Origin: Clostridioides sp. ES-S-0054-01
GTDB lineage: Bacteria; Bacillota; Clostridia; Peptostreptococcales; Peptostreptococcaceae
Direction of reading: 5' to 3'
Assembly (NCBI GenBank): GCA_021561035.1
Contig: CP067346.1
Coordinates: 403,001 to 467,000 of the forward strand
Length of the DNA: 64,000 bases
A program made the position numbers and the translations under genes. Under the pieces are notes generated by a model. The model saw only the letters and a list, made by a program, of their open reading frames with translations. It did not search any database and was not told the DNA's origin. Below are positions 40,892 through 49,600 of the stretch, piece by piece. The number at the start of each line of letters is the position of its first letter. The first letter of the stretch is position 1.

Positions 40892-41521
40892 ATGAAAAAC
40901 AATAACTATAAACCAAAAGAGTTTGCAGAGTTAATTAATATTTCAGTCAGAACTCTGCAACGTTAGGATGTTGAAGGGAAATTAAAGGCTTTTAGAACTC
41001 CAACAGATAGAAGATATTACACTTATGAACAATATTTAGAATATAAAGGAATACATAAAGAACAAGTAAATAGAAAAAATGTTATTTATACAAGAGTTTC
41101 AACTTCTAATCAAAAAGATAATTTGAAAAATCAAGTGGAGTTTCTTAGACAATATGCAAATGCTAAAGAAATAATAGTAGATGAAGTTACCTAGGATTAT
41201 GGAAGTGGACTAAATTATAATCGTAAAAAGTGGAATAAACTAATTGATAGTTGTATGACTAATGAGATAAATACGATTATTGTAACTCATAAAGATAGAT
41301 TCATTCGATTTGGATATGAGTGGTTTGAGAGATTTTTAGGTAAATTCAATGTAGATATTATAGTTGTAAATAATGAAAGTCTTTCACCAAAAGAAGAATT
41401 AATTCAAGATATAATATCAATACTTCATACTTTTAGTTGTCGCATATATGGATTAAGAAAATACAAGAAAAAGATTAGAGAGGATGAAGAAGTTGAAAAG
41501 AGCATACAGAATAGAAATTAA
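40892..41521 (+). pseudogene. IS607-family TnpA serine recombinase, two in-frame stops
   Basis: The frame reads MKNNNYKPKEFAELINISVRTLQR, then TAG at 40964-40966 (normally Trp in this MerR-like helix-turn-helix). The catalytic serine domain follows (VIYTRVSTSNQKDNLKNQ), then a second TAG at 41192-41194, then DYGSGLNYNRKKW and the resolvase core TIIVTHKDRFIRFGYEWFE. Frame and length are otherwise intact (209 codons). The second half can still be read as an 88-residue ORF from 41255. GAGGTGAT precedes the ATG. Confidence 0.9.
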
Positions 41522-42678
41522 TCCTACTACTGAACAAAAATCTAAAATACATCAAACGATTGGTGTATTTTAGATTTATATATAACTTTTATATTGCTCA
41601 CAATAAAGAAGTTTATGAGAGTAAAGGTAAATTTATAAGCGGTATGGATTTTTCTAAATGGTTAAATAATGAATATATTCCTAATAATCAAGATATGAAA
41701 TGGATTAAAGATGTATCTTCTAAGGCTACAAAACAAGCTATTATGAATGGATATGAAGCTTTTAAAGATTTCTTTAAAAAAACTAAAGGTTTTCCTAAGT
41801 TCAAGAAAAAGAAAAATCAAGATGTTAAAGCATATTTTCCAAAGAATAACAAAACTGATTGGACTATTGAAAGGCATAGGGTAAAAATACCTACTCTTGG
41901 TTGGGTAAGACTAAAAGAATTTGGATATATACCAATAAATTCAATAGTTAAAAGTGGTACAGTAAGTCAAAAATCTGATAGATACTATGTATCTATATTA
42001 GTTGAGGAAGATGATATTCGAGTATCTAAATGTACTAATGAAGGAATAGGTATTGACTTAGGAATTAAAGATTTTGCAATATGCTCAAATGGAAGTAAAT
42101 TTAAAAATATAAATAAGACTTCAACTGTCAAAAAAGTTGAAAAGAAATTAAAAAGAGAACAAAGAAAACTTTCAAGAAAATATGAGAGTTTAAAAGTAAG
42201 AAATAAAAATATAAAAGAAGGAGTAGCTACTCGTCAAAATATCCAAAAACAGGTAGTCAAAGTACAAAAAATTCATCAAAGATTAGCTAATATAAGAACT
42301 GATTATATTAATAAGACAGTATTTCAGGTAATAGAGCAAAAGCCAAGCTATATAACCATTGAAGATTTAAATGTTAATGGAATGATGAAAAATAAGCACT
42401 TATCAAAGGCAATATCAAGTCAGAAGTTTTTTGAATTTAGAACTAAACTAACTGCTAAGTGTAAGCAAAATAATATAGAACTTAGAGTAGTTGACAGATG
42501 GTATCCATCATCAAAGACTTGTAGCCAATGTGGAGAGATTAATAAAGGTTTAAAACTTAAAGATAGAGTGTACAAATGTGAATGTGGATTATCTATTGAT
42601 AGAGATTTAAATGCAAGTATTAATCTTAAAAATGTTAAAAAATATAAGATAGCTACTTATATATGTACGGAGGGCTAA
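41493..42678 (+). pseudogene. TnpB RNA-guided nuclease of the IS607 element, frameshifted near the N-terminus
   Basis: The TTG start overlaps tnpA by 29 nt and reads LKRAYRIEINPTTEQKSK. A frameshift near 41567 (TTTT in place of the codon for Cys) puts the rest in another frame, which stays open from about 41560 to 42678. The RuvC aspartate (GIDLGIKDFAI), glutamate (ITIEDLNVNGM) and final aspartate (SIDRDLNAS) and the zinc finger (CSQC and CEC) are all kept. A protein initiated inside the second frame would miss about 25 residues, so residual activity is doubtful. Confidence 0.88.
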
Positions 42679-42775
42679 CTTCGGAATTTAAGCCTTTGGA
42701 GAACTATACCAAATCGTAGTAGCTTAGGCAAGGCGAGGTTCAATGAAAAAGGAAAAATCTCGATATGAATATATT
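42600..42775 (+). ncRNA. Candidate omega/reRNA scaffold at the 3' end of tnpB
   Basis: The end of tnpB and the following 100 nt are rich in stems, e.g. GGCT/AGCC with a CTTCGG loop (42675-42698). TnpB guides derive from this region in related elements. The right boundary is not resolved. Confidence 0.4.
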
Positions 42776-42803
42776 TGACCATATTTTGAGTAGCAGATAG
42801 ACT

Positions 42804-43133
42804 ATGCCACAGATAAAAATAAGAGGAATTAATGAGGATGATATATGTAAAATAAGTGAAAAAATGATAGATGATTTAGTTGAAGCTGTAAAATGTCCAA
42901 GAGACTACTTTGAAATAGAATGTATAAAGTCAGTTGCAATAAGAGATGGTAAAATAGCAGATGTATATCCTTTTGTTGAGATAGCTTGGTTTGACAGAGG
43001 ACAAGAAGTACAAGATACAGTAGCGAGAATAATAACTGATAGTATAAGAAATAATTTAGATGTAGAAAGTATGGATTTAGCATTTACAGTATTTGAAAAA
43101 GAAAAATATTATGAGAATGGAGAGCATTTTTAA
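42804..43133 (+). CDS. DUF1904-family protein (tautomerase-like)
   Basis: A 109-residue protein beginning MPQIKIRGINEDD, with a proline after the initiator Met as in the tautomerase superfamily. The family is known as DUF1904; the function is not established. There is no good ribosome site before the ATG, and the IS607 element ends only about 30 nt upstream, so expression may have changed. The stop overlaps the next gene's start. Confidence 0.75.
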   Translation: MPQIKIRGINEDDICKISEKMIDDLVEAVKCPRDYFEIECIKSVAIRDGKIADVYPFVEIAWFDRGQEVQDTVARIITDSIRNNLDVESMDLAFTVFEKEKYYENGEHF

Positions 43134-43855
43134 TGGCTAAAAAGCAACGTATAGATAAAATTCTTTCAAATTTAGGTTATGGAAGTAGGAGTGAAATAAA
43201 GAAATATTGTAAGCAAGGGTCTATAGTAGTAAATGGAAGTGAAGTTTTAAATCCAGGAACTCAAGTAGACACTGAAAATGATGAGATATTATTTAATGGA
43301 GAAGAAGTTATATATAGAGAATATATATATTTGATGATGAATAAACCAGATGGATATATATCAGCAACTACAGATAAATACGACCCAACTGTATTAGATT
43401 TAATTAATTCATCATACTTAGCTTTTGAGCCATTTCCTGTTGGAAGGTTAGATAAGGACACAGAGGGATTGTTAGTTTTAACTAATGATGGGAAACTTTC
43501 TCATAGGGTTTTATCTCCTAAGAAGCATGTGCCTAAGACTTATTATGCAAAAATTGACGGAGTAGTTACTGAAGAAGATGTAGAAGCTTTTGCAGAAGGT
43601 GTAGTGCTTGATGATGGATATAAAACTATGCCATCTCAACTAAACATATTAAAGAGTGATGATGAATCAGAGATAGAGCTTACAATACATGAAGGTAAAT
43701 TTCACCAAGTAAAAAGAATGTTTGAAAGCGTAGGCAAAAAAGTAGTATACTTAAAAAGATTGTCTATGGGTAATTTAAAATTGGATGAAAGTTTAGAGTT
43801 AGGCGAGTATAGAGAGTTAACAGATGAAGAAGTAAAATTGATTGAAGAAAGATAA
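43133..43855 (+). CDS. RsuA-family rRNA pseudouridine synthase
   Basis: A 240-residue enzyme: an N-terminal S4 RNA-binding domain (QRIDKILSNLGYGSRSEIKKY) and a catalytic domain with the active-site aspartate in VGRLDKDTEGLLVLTND. It converts a specific uridine of 16S or 23S rRNA to pseudouridine. The site cannot be assigned, since RsuA, RluB, RluE and RluF look alike. Its ATG overlaps the previous stop by one base. Confidence 0.9.
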   Translation: MAKKQRIDKILSNLGYGSRSEIKKYCKQGSIVVNGSEVLNPGTQVDTENDEILFNGEEVIYREYIYLMMNKPDGYISATTDKYDPTVLDLINSSYLAFEPFPVGRLDKDTEGLLVLTNDGKLSHRVLSPKKHVPKTYYAKIDGVVTEEDVEAFAEGVVLDDGYKTMPSQLNILKSDDESEIELTIHEGKFHQVKRMFESVGKKVVYLKRLSMGNLKLDESLELGEYRELTDEEVKLIEER

Positions 43856-43887
43856 TAAAGATACTATAGTAAATTGGAGGAATGTCT

Positions 43888-45243
43888 GTGAAGAAAAAAG
43901 ATATTATAGAATTTGAAGTAGATAAAATGGAATTTGGTGGTACATCTTTAAGCCAAGTTGGAGATAGAGTTATCCATATGAAGGGTGGAATAAGTGGTCA
44001 AAAGGTGAGAGCAGGAGTTAAAAAGGTCAGAAGTAAGAAAGCAGAAGTTAAGATGATAGAATTATTAGAGTACTCACCGCTTGAAACTGAAATGCCTTGT
44101 AAGCACTTTAGAGAGTGTGGAGGATGTACACTATTGTCAGTACCATATGAAAAACAATTAGAAATAAAAGAAAAACAAGTTATGGACTTATTTTTAAAGC
44201 AGGACCTATTTGGATTTCAGTTTTTAGGGATAGAAGGAAGTCCAGAAAACAAATATTATAGAAATAAGATGGAATATACATTTGGAGATGAAGTAAAAAA
44301 TGGACCTTTAACATTAGGGCTTCATAAAAAAGGAAAGCACATAGATATACAAACTGTTGAGGAATGTATGTTAGTTGATGAAGACTTCTCAAAAATATTA
44401 GTTTCTAGTGTGGAATTTTTTAATGAAAAAAAGCTTCCTTATTATAGAACAATGAATCATAAAGGATATTTGAGACATCTTGTAGTTAGAAAAGGAATTC
44501 ATACTAACGAGATTATGGTTAATATAGTAACTTCTTCTCAAGAAGATTTTGATATGAATGAATTTAAAGATATGCTTTTAGGGATTGATTTAAAAGCTGA
44601 GTTAGTAGGGGTACTTCATACTATTAATGATGGCTTAGCAGATGCAGTTCAATGTGACGAGCTAAGAGTTTTATATGGAAGAGATTATATACAAGAAGAA
44701 ATTTTAGGGCTTAAGTTTAAGATTTCTCCATTCTCATTTTTCCAGACTAATACTAAGGGAGCTGAGGTTCTTTATAGTATTGCTAGGGATTTTATTGGAG
44801 ATTACAATGATAAGGTTGTGTTTGACTTGTATAGTGGAACTGGGTCTATTGGGCAGGTTATGGCTGGTGCTGCTAAGAAGGTGTATGGTATTGAGATAGT
44901 TGAGGAAGCTGTTGTTGCTGCTAATGAGAATGCTAAGTTAAATGGACTTACTAATTGTGAGTTTATTGCTGGAGATGTGGCTAAGGTTGTTAAGGATTTG
45001 AAGGACAAGCCTGATTTGATTATTGTTGACCCTCCTAGACCAGGCATTCACAAGGATGCTATTAGGGATATTTGTGGATTTGGTGCTAAGGAGATTGTTT
45101 ATATTTCTTGTAATCCTAAGTCTTTGGTTGTTGATTTGGTTGATTTTAAGGGTTATGGTTATGAGATTAAGATGGTTAGGTGTATGGATATGTTCCCTAA
45201 TACACCACATTGCGAGACTGTAGTTAAACTTATTAGAGAATAA
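43888..45243 (+). CDS. RlmD/TrmA-family 23S rRNA (uracil-5-)-methyltransferase
   Basis: A 451-residue RNA m5U methyltransferase. It has an N-terminal TRAM domain, four cluster cysteines (CKHFRECGGC, and a later Cys) and the SAM site VFDLYSGTGSIGQ. The PPRPG motif and the catalytic Cys in ISCNPKSL are intact. I chose GTG 43888, with GGAGG 7 nt upstream; the ATG 6 nt earlier abuts that site. The last third of the gene has very different codon use from the first two-thirds (see findings). An integrase gene follows directly. Confidence 0.88.
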   Translation: MKKKDIIEFEVDKMEFGGTSLSQVGDRVIHMKGGISGQKVRAGVKKVRSKKAEVKMIELLEYSPLETEMPCKHFRECGGCTLLSVPYEKQLEIKEKQVMDLFLKQDLFGFQFLGIEGSPENKYYRNKMEYTFGDEVKNGPLTLGLHKKGKHIDIQTVEECMLVDEDFSKILVSSVEFFNEKKLPYYRTMNHKGYLRHLVVRKGIHTNEIMVNIVTSSQEDFDMNEFKDMLLGIDLKAELVGVLHTINDGLADAVQCDELRVLYGRDYIQEEILGLKFKISPFSFFQTNTKGAEVLYSIARDFIGDYNDKVVFDLYSGTGSIGQVMAGAAKKVYGIEIVEEAVVAANENAKLNGLTNCEFIAGDVAKVVKDLKDKPDLIIVDPPRPGIHKDAIRDICGFGAKEIVYISCNPKSLVVDLVDFKGYGYEIKMVRCMDMFPNTPHCETVVKLIRE

Positions 45244-45280
45244 CAGGGTTCTAGCTGTTTGTATGATGTTATAAAGGTGG

Positions 45281-45324
45281 ATTTGCCACCGATTTGCCAC
45301 CGTAATTATTTTTCGGTGGCAAAT
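45281..45324. repeat. Tandem 11-mer plus hairpin beside the integrase gene
   Basis: ATTTGCCACCG occurs twice in tandem (45281-45291 and 45292-45302) and once inverted (CGGTGGCAAAT, 45314-45324). The inverted copy makes a hairpin that ends at the integrase stop codon and probably terminates it. The repeats could also be arm-type integrase sites. Confidence 0.6.
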
Positions 45325-46452
45325 TTACTCTACAATGCTTTCAAAAATATTTACTGTTTGGTTTCTCATGTTGTTAGTTACATGTGAATATGTATCCATA
45401 GTTGTTGATATTTTAGCATGTCCTAATCTATGTTGTATATCTTTTATATTAGCACCATTTTCTAATAACATAGTAGCATGTGTATGTCTTAAACTATGAA
45501 AATTAAAATCTATACCAAGCTCATAATTAACAACTCTACTTAAATATTTTAAACTATTCGTTGTTACATGCTCACCCATTTCTTTTGTACATACAAAGTT
45601 AGAGTTTATATACCATTCACCAAATTTTAATTTCATTTCTTTTTGTAACTTCTTATGTTCCCTCAAAACTTTTGTTAATGTATCACCAATATTTATTTTT
45701 CTGTAAGAACTTTCTGTTTTAGGTGAGCCTAATTCAAAACCTTCTTTTCCTTTACTTATCAAAGTATGCCTAACATGTATAATTTTGTTTTCTAAGTCTA
45801 TATCATCCCATTGTAAAGCAGTTACTTCTCCACCACGCATTCCAGTATTGAATGCTATTTGCAAAGGAGTATAAAAACTAGACCCTTGTGGGAATCTTTC
45901 TAAGATTTTATTAAAATCTTTTAAGCTTATAATTTTCAAATCATTTTTTTTATTTTCTTGCATTTTAGGCATATGTACATATTGCATAGGATTTTCTTTT
46001 ATAAATTTAAATGGGTATACAGCTGATTTTAAAGCACCACTTAAAACACCATAAAAATTATTGATAGAATTTTTGCTAAGACCAAATCTTGACTTATCAT
46101 TTAAAAATTTCTGTAATATAGCAGGATTAAGATTTTTTAGTTTGTATTTGCCTAAATCTGGCTTTAAATGATTTCTTATGATTTTTTCATAGTTTTTTTG
46201 TGTACCATATTTACAATTTAATAAAACGTATTCTTTGTACCAAAAATCTAAGAAGTCAGAGAAGCTCATTTCATTATCTGAAAATAATTGACCTTCATTT
46301 TCAAACTCACTCATAGCATCTCTTAAAGCTTTTTCAGCTTCTTTTTTAGTTTTGCCACCAACTCTTTCTATCTTTTTTCTTTTACCATTAATAGTCCCTA
46401 AGTCAAAGTAGTAATACCATTTTTCTCCACGTTTTCTTATTCCACCTTTCAT
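45325..46452 (-). CDS. Phage-type tyrosine integrase
   Basis: A 375-residue site-specific recombinase. N-terminal arm-binding domain (about 1-60), core-binding SAM-like domain (about 65-155) and catalytic domain with Arg in GMRGGEVTALQWDD, the HxLR box FHSLRHTHATMLLE, the second His in HRLGHAKISTT and the nucleophile Tyr in MDTYSHV. All key residues are present. GAGAGGAGA precedes ATG 46452. It lies directly beside the 3' end of the rRNA methyltransferase gene, so that gene is the likely attachment site of an integrative element. No excisionase is seen. Confidence 0.92.
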   Translation of the reverse strand: MKGGIRKRGEKWYYYFDLGTINGKRKKIERVGGKTKKEAEKALRDAMSEFENEGQLFSDNEMSFSDFLDFWYKEYVLLNCKYGTQKNYEKIIRNHLKPDLGKYKLKNLNPAILQKFLNDKSRFGLSKNSINNFYGVLSGALKSAVYPFKFIKENPMQYVHMPKMQENKKNDLKIISLKDFNKILERFPQGSSFYTPLQIAFNTGMRGGEVTALQWDDIDLENKIIHVRHTLISKGKEGFELGSPKTESSYRKINIGDTLTKVLREHKKLQKEMKLKFGEWYINSNFVCTKEMGEHVTTNSLKYLSRVVNYELGIDFNFHSLRHTHATMLLENGANIKDIQHRLGHAKISTTMDTYSHVTNNMRNQTVNIFESIVE

Positions 46453-46655
46453 AAAAATTTCTCCTCTCAAAAATATGTCTTAATTATATTTTATAACAGT
46501 TAAAGTATAAGTAAATAGCATTTTAGGTAGAAAACCAGTAATAATTATTTTATGTGTTTATGTTCAGATAAAAATATATAATTTTTGCTTTCGACAACAT
46601 TTCTTATTTGTTTGCTATATAATTTAATTAAAATGTATAAAGAGGGGGATATACC

Positions 46656-46706
46656 GTGAAAGTTAAAGAATTATTAAAAATCAATATAAGTATTTATCAT
46701 ACATAA
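46656..46706 (+). pseudogene. Very short ORF with strong ribosome site, probably a truncated small gene
   Basis: GTG at 46656 with AGAGGGGGAT upstream, encoding VKVKELLKINISIYHT then TAA. The ribosome site is strong, but 16 codons is short for an element gene, so truncation is likely. The remaining gap (46453-46776) holds promoter-like AT-rich DNA. Confidence 0.3.
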
Positions 46707-46776
46707 GTTTTATTTGATTAATAGTATTGTATGATATTAATAAAAAATAGTAAATTTAAGGTTTTGGAGGGGATTT

Positions 46777-47946
46777 ATGTTTGAGAAGTTCAATGTATTA
46801 AAAAGATGGCAAAAAATACTAATTATTATTATAGGAATTTTATTATTGCCATTAACATTATTATTATTTTCTATTCTATTTTTAGTAAAAAGCATAAGTA
46901 AAAAGAGCAATAAATTGTTAAAAATATTAAAAATTGCTATAAGTTTGGTTTTGATATTTATACTTTCAATATTCAATTGGGTATGGTGGGGAGAAATGTT
47001 TAAGATGGTAACAGACCCTAATTATAGTACTGAATTAAATGAGCAACAAGAAAGAGAAAGAAAAGAAGAGGAGTTAAAAGATAAAGAAACAAAAGAAAAA
47101 CAAGAATTAAAAAATGAATTAGAAAATCAAAAGAAAAAAGAGTTAGAAGAAAAGAAAAAACAAGAAGATTTAGAATTGGCTAAGAAAGAAAAAGCTGAAA
47201 AGGAAAGGGTGGAAAAAGAGAATTCTAAAAATGGCATAAGATTTAACACAGTTGATGAAGTGAAAAATTTATATAAAAAAAATCAAGAAAAAATAACTAA
47301 GAGAGAGAAAGTAAGAGATGATTTAAATTGGAAAGAAATCACATTGCAAAATGTTTTAAATCATGCAAGCAATTCAAAAAAACTTCTTGGCAAACTTGAA
47401 AATGTAAGTGATAAAATTGATTTATCTATGCAAATAGTTGCTGTTGATGACTTGCATCATAATACGAGCCAAAAAATTATGAAAGAAACTTTAGAATATA
47501 TGATAAAAGAATATAAAAATTCTAAATTAGATAATAAAGAAAAATTAGAGGATTATTTATATATAACTAGATATTTAGATAGTAAATTAAAGAGTTATCC
47601 AGAATATAAACAAAAACAGGAAGCTATATATCAAATGTATAATTTAACTAAAGATAGACTTAGGAAAATAGATACAAGTTCTGATATAGAAAAAATTGAT
47701 AAGGCACTTGGAATATATGTTGAGAAAGCAAAAGAAAAAGTTGAAGCTCCAAAACCTAAAATAGAGGAATCAAGTAAATATTCAGAAAATCAACAAACCT
47801 CTGAAACTGTATATGCAAACGGAGGAAGCTCTAAGTCCAATAAATATCATTCTTCGCCTACTGCGCATAATATGGAAGGTGCAATTCCTATGAGTAGAGA
47901 AGAAGCAGAGTCAAAAGGTTATGTAGCTTGTAAAAGGTGTTATTAA
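46777..47946 (+). CDS. Membrane-anchored coiled-coil protein with an Ada-like zinc motif at the C-terminus
   Basis: A 389-residue protein. Two membrane helices lie at about 14-35 and 48-70. A long Glu/Lys coiled coil spans about 85-155, then a helical domain to about 320. The C-terminal 45 residues read VYANGGSSKSNKYH, then HNMEGAIPMSREEAESKGY and ACKRC: the small Ada metal-binding motif often found after nuclease or phage domains. GGAGGGG lies before the ATG. It belongs to the integrative-element scar. Function unknown. Confidence 0.75.
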   Translation: MFEKFNVLKRWQKILIIIIGILLLPLTLLLFSILFLVKSISKKSNKLLKILKIAISLVLIFILSIFNWVWWGEMFKMVTDPNYSTELNEQQERERKEEELKDKETKEKQELKNELENQKKKELEEKKKQEDLELAKKEKAEKERVEKENSKNGIRFNTVDEVKNLYKKNQEKITKREKVRDDLNWKEITLQNVLNHASNSKKLLGKLENVSDKIDLSMQIVAVDDLHHNTSQKIMKETLEYMIKEYKNSKLDNKEKLEDYLYITRYLDSKLKSYPEYKQKQEAIYQMYNLTKDRLRKIDTSSDIEKIDKALGIYVEKAKEKVEAPKPKIEESSKYSENQQTSETVYANGGSSKSNKYHSSPTAHNMEGAIPMSREEAESKGYVACKRCY

Positions 47947-47981
47947 ATAATACAGGAATAGGCCAGTGATTATCTCTAGTC

Positions 47982-48107
47982 GGTAATGTAAAATAATTTG
48001 TGCTTCAAGGTTAATAAGAATCTTCTTTATGGCAATGATTTAAATATAATCAAATGTTGTAAAGAAGATTTTTTATGAATACTTTAAGAAAACAATTAGT
48101 CAAAGAC
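47982..48107 (+). mobile_element. Relic of an IS256-family element end
   Basis: These 126 nt match, in inverted orientation and with about four mismatches, the right end of the IS element at 49601-51090, including its first transposase codons (MNTLRKQLVK). The match stops at 48107. The rest of the 435-nt gap (47947-48381) is AT-rich without a gene. Confidence 0.85.
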
Positions 48108-48393
48108 AAAATTTAAAACAAGTTTATCACCGTTTTTTTCTAAAAGAGCGTTTACTAAATATCATAATATAATCCTCCCTTTCTAGTATTATTTACATAT
48201 ATAACGAATAAAGAATCGTTTTTTAGACACTTATGTATAAATTTTTTTATTAATTTTCAAGAATTTATTTTTAATAAGATTTAATTATCAAGAGTAGAAT
48301 TATAATATATAAAATAAACAATCAAAAATAGTGTAAAAACTAATACTTTTTGTTAATATTAATAGATAAAGATAAACTAAGGTGGTGATTAAA

Positions 48394-49521
48394 CTGACAA
48401 TAGAAGAATACAAAAATAAATACTCTACTGGAGATAAGATTATACTTTCCTTAAATAGTTTTGATGATAAAGAACTATACTATCATGAAACTTATAACAT
48501 ATTAAATTCAATAGATGAAATAGATAGATTAACATCAAGTAAGATATTTAAAATAATAGAAGATAAAAATGATTTAGCCTTAGAGTCTTATTATTCTAGT
48601 GTAATTGAAGGTGCTTTTTCAACTAGAAAGATTGCAAAATCTATAATTAGAGGAAAGATGAAACCAAGTAATAAAAGTGAGTATATGATTTACAATAATC
48701 ATAGAGCCTTAGAATATGGATTAGATAATTTAGATAAATTATATAGTCACAAATTTATATATAATTTACATCACATATTGGGTGAAAACTGCTTAGATTC
48801 AGAAGAATATGAATACAGAACTGAAAAAGTATATGTATGTGATTCAAAAGGTGAGATTATACATACAGGACTTGATCCTTTGAAAATATATAATTTTATG
48901 GATGAATTAATAACTTTTATGGAAAATAGTAAGGTAAATGATTTAGTAAAGAGTGCAATAATTCATTTCTATTTTGTATATGTTCATCCTTTTAGTGATG
49001 GTAATGGAAGAACATCAAGAGCCTTATCTTATCTATATTTAATTGATAAAGGATATGATACTTTCAAGGAGTTTTCAATATCATATATGATATCTAAAAA
49101 CAGAACTAAGTATTATAAGGCTATACTAGATGTAGAGAATAAGGGATATAATTTAACTGTATTTATAGAGTTCATGTTAAAGTCCATAATACAGTCTATA
49201 AATGAAATGAGAGACATGCATGATAGAAAGTCTTTAGAGAGTGTATTGAAAGAAGAGTTATTTGAAAATGATATTACTCTATCAGCAACAGAAGAACATA
49301 TATTAAAATATATCTGTAGTAAAGATAACTATTCTATGACATTAGAAAACTATATTAAAAAGAATAAAAGTAGATACTTAAAGGCTGGAATAAAGGAAAT
49401 TGAATTAGTTGACCAGCTGATGGAAGTATTTAATAATCTTGAAGAGATAGAGATTTTATCTAGAGAAAAGGATGTATATAGAATTAATGAGAAGTACTTG
49501 AAGATGCTTGAAATAAGTTAA
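48394..49521 (+). CDS. Fic-domain protein
   Basis: A roughly 375-residue Fic protein. The Fic motif HPFSDGNGRTSRA is complete, so the AMP-transferase site should be intact. An inhibitory helix motif of the S/T-xxx-E-G/N type occurs at SSVIEGAF, N-terminal to it. Such proteins transfer a nucleotide to a hydroxyl of a target protein, and the helix keeps them silent. The start is uncertain: the ribosome site AAGGTGGTGAT overlaps two in-frame GTGs at 48382 and 48385, which leaves CTG at 48394 as the best spaced start. Confidence 0.85.
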   Translation: MTIEEYKNKYSTGDKIILSLNSFDDKELYYHETYNILNSIDEIDRLTSSKIFKIIEDKNDLALESYYSSVIEGAFSTRKIAKSIIRGKMKPSNKSEYMIYNNHRALEYGLDNLDKLYSHKFIYNLHHILGENCLDSEEYEYRTEKVYVCDSKGEIIHTGLDPLKIYNFMDELITFMENSKVNDLVKSAIIHFYFVYVHPFSDGNGRTSRALSYLYLIDKGYDTFKEFSISYMISKNRTKYYKAILDVENKGYNLTVFIEFMLKSIIQSINEMRDMHDRKSLESVLKEELFENDITLSATEEHILKYICSKDNYSMTLENYIKKNKSRYLKAGIKEIELVDQLMEVFNNLEEIEILSREKDVYRINEKYLKMLEIS

Positions 49522-49592
49522 ATTGAAGGATATAAAAATAAAAAGTGTGTACAGATATATAATAATAAGTCCTCTATGGATTGCTCTTAATT

Positions 49593-49600
49593 GAGTTTTC
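49593..49600 (+). repeat. Target-site duplication, left copy
   Basis: GAGTTTTC, identical to 51091-51098 on the other side of the IS element. Confidence 0.85.

Larger units (their letters stand above)
40660..42775 (+). mobile_element. Decayed IS607-family element, possible IStron (CdISt1-like)
   Basis: The segment holds a broken IS607-type serine recombinase gene and an overlapping broken tnpB gene, flanked by about 230 nt of structured non-coding DNA on the left and about 100 nt on the right. Both reading frames are damaged, so it cannot move by itself. The ends are approximate because IS607 elements lack terminal inverted repeats. It is inserted between fba and a DUF1904 gene. Confidence 0.7.
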
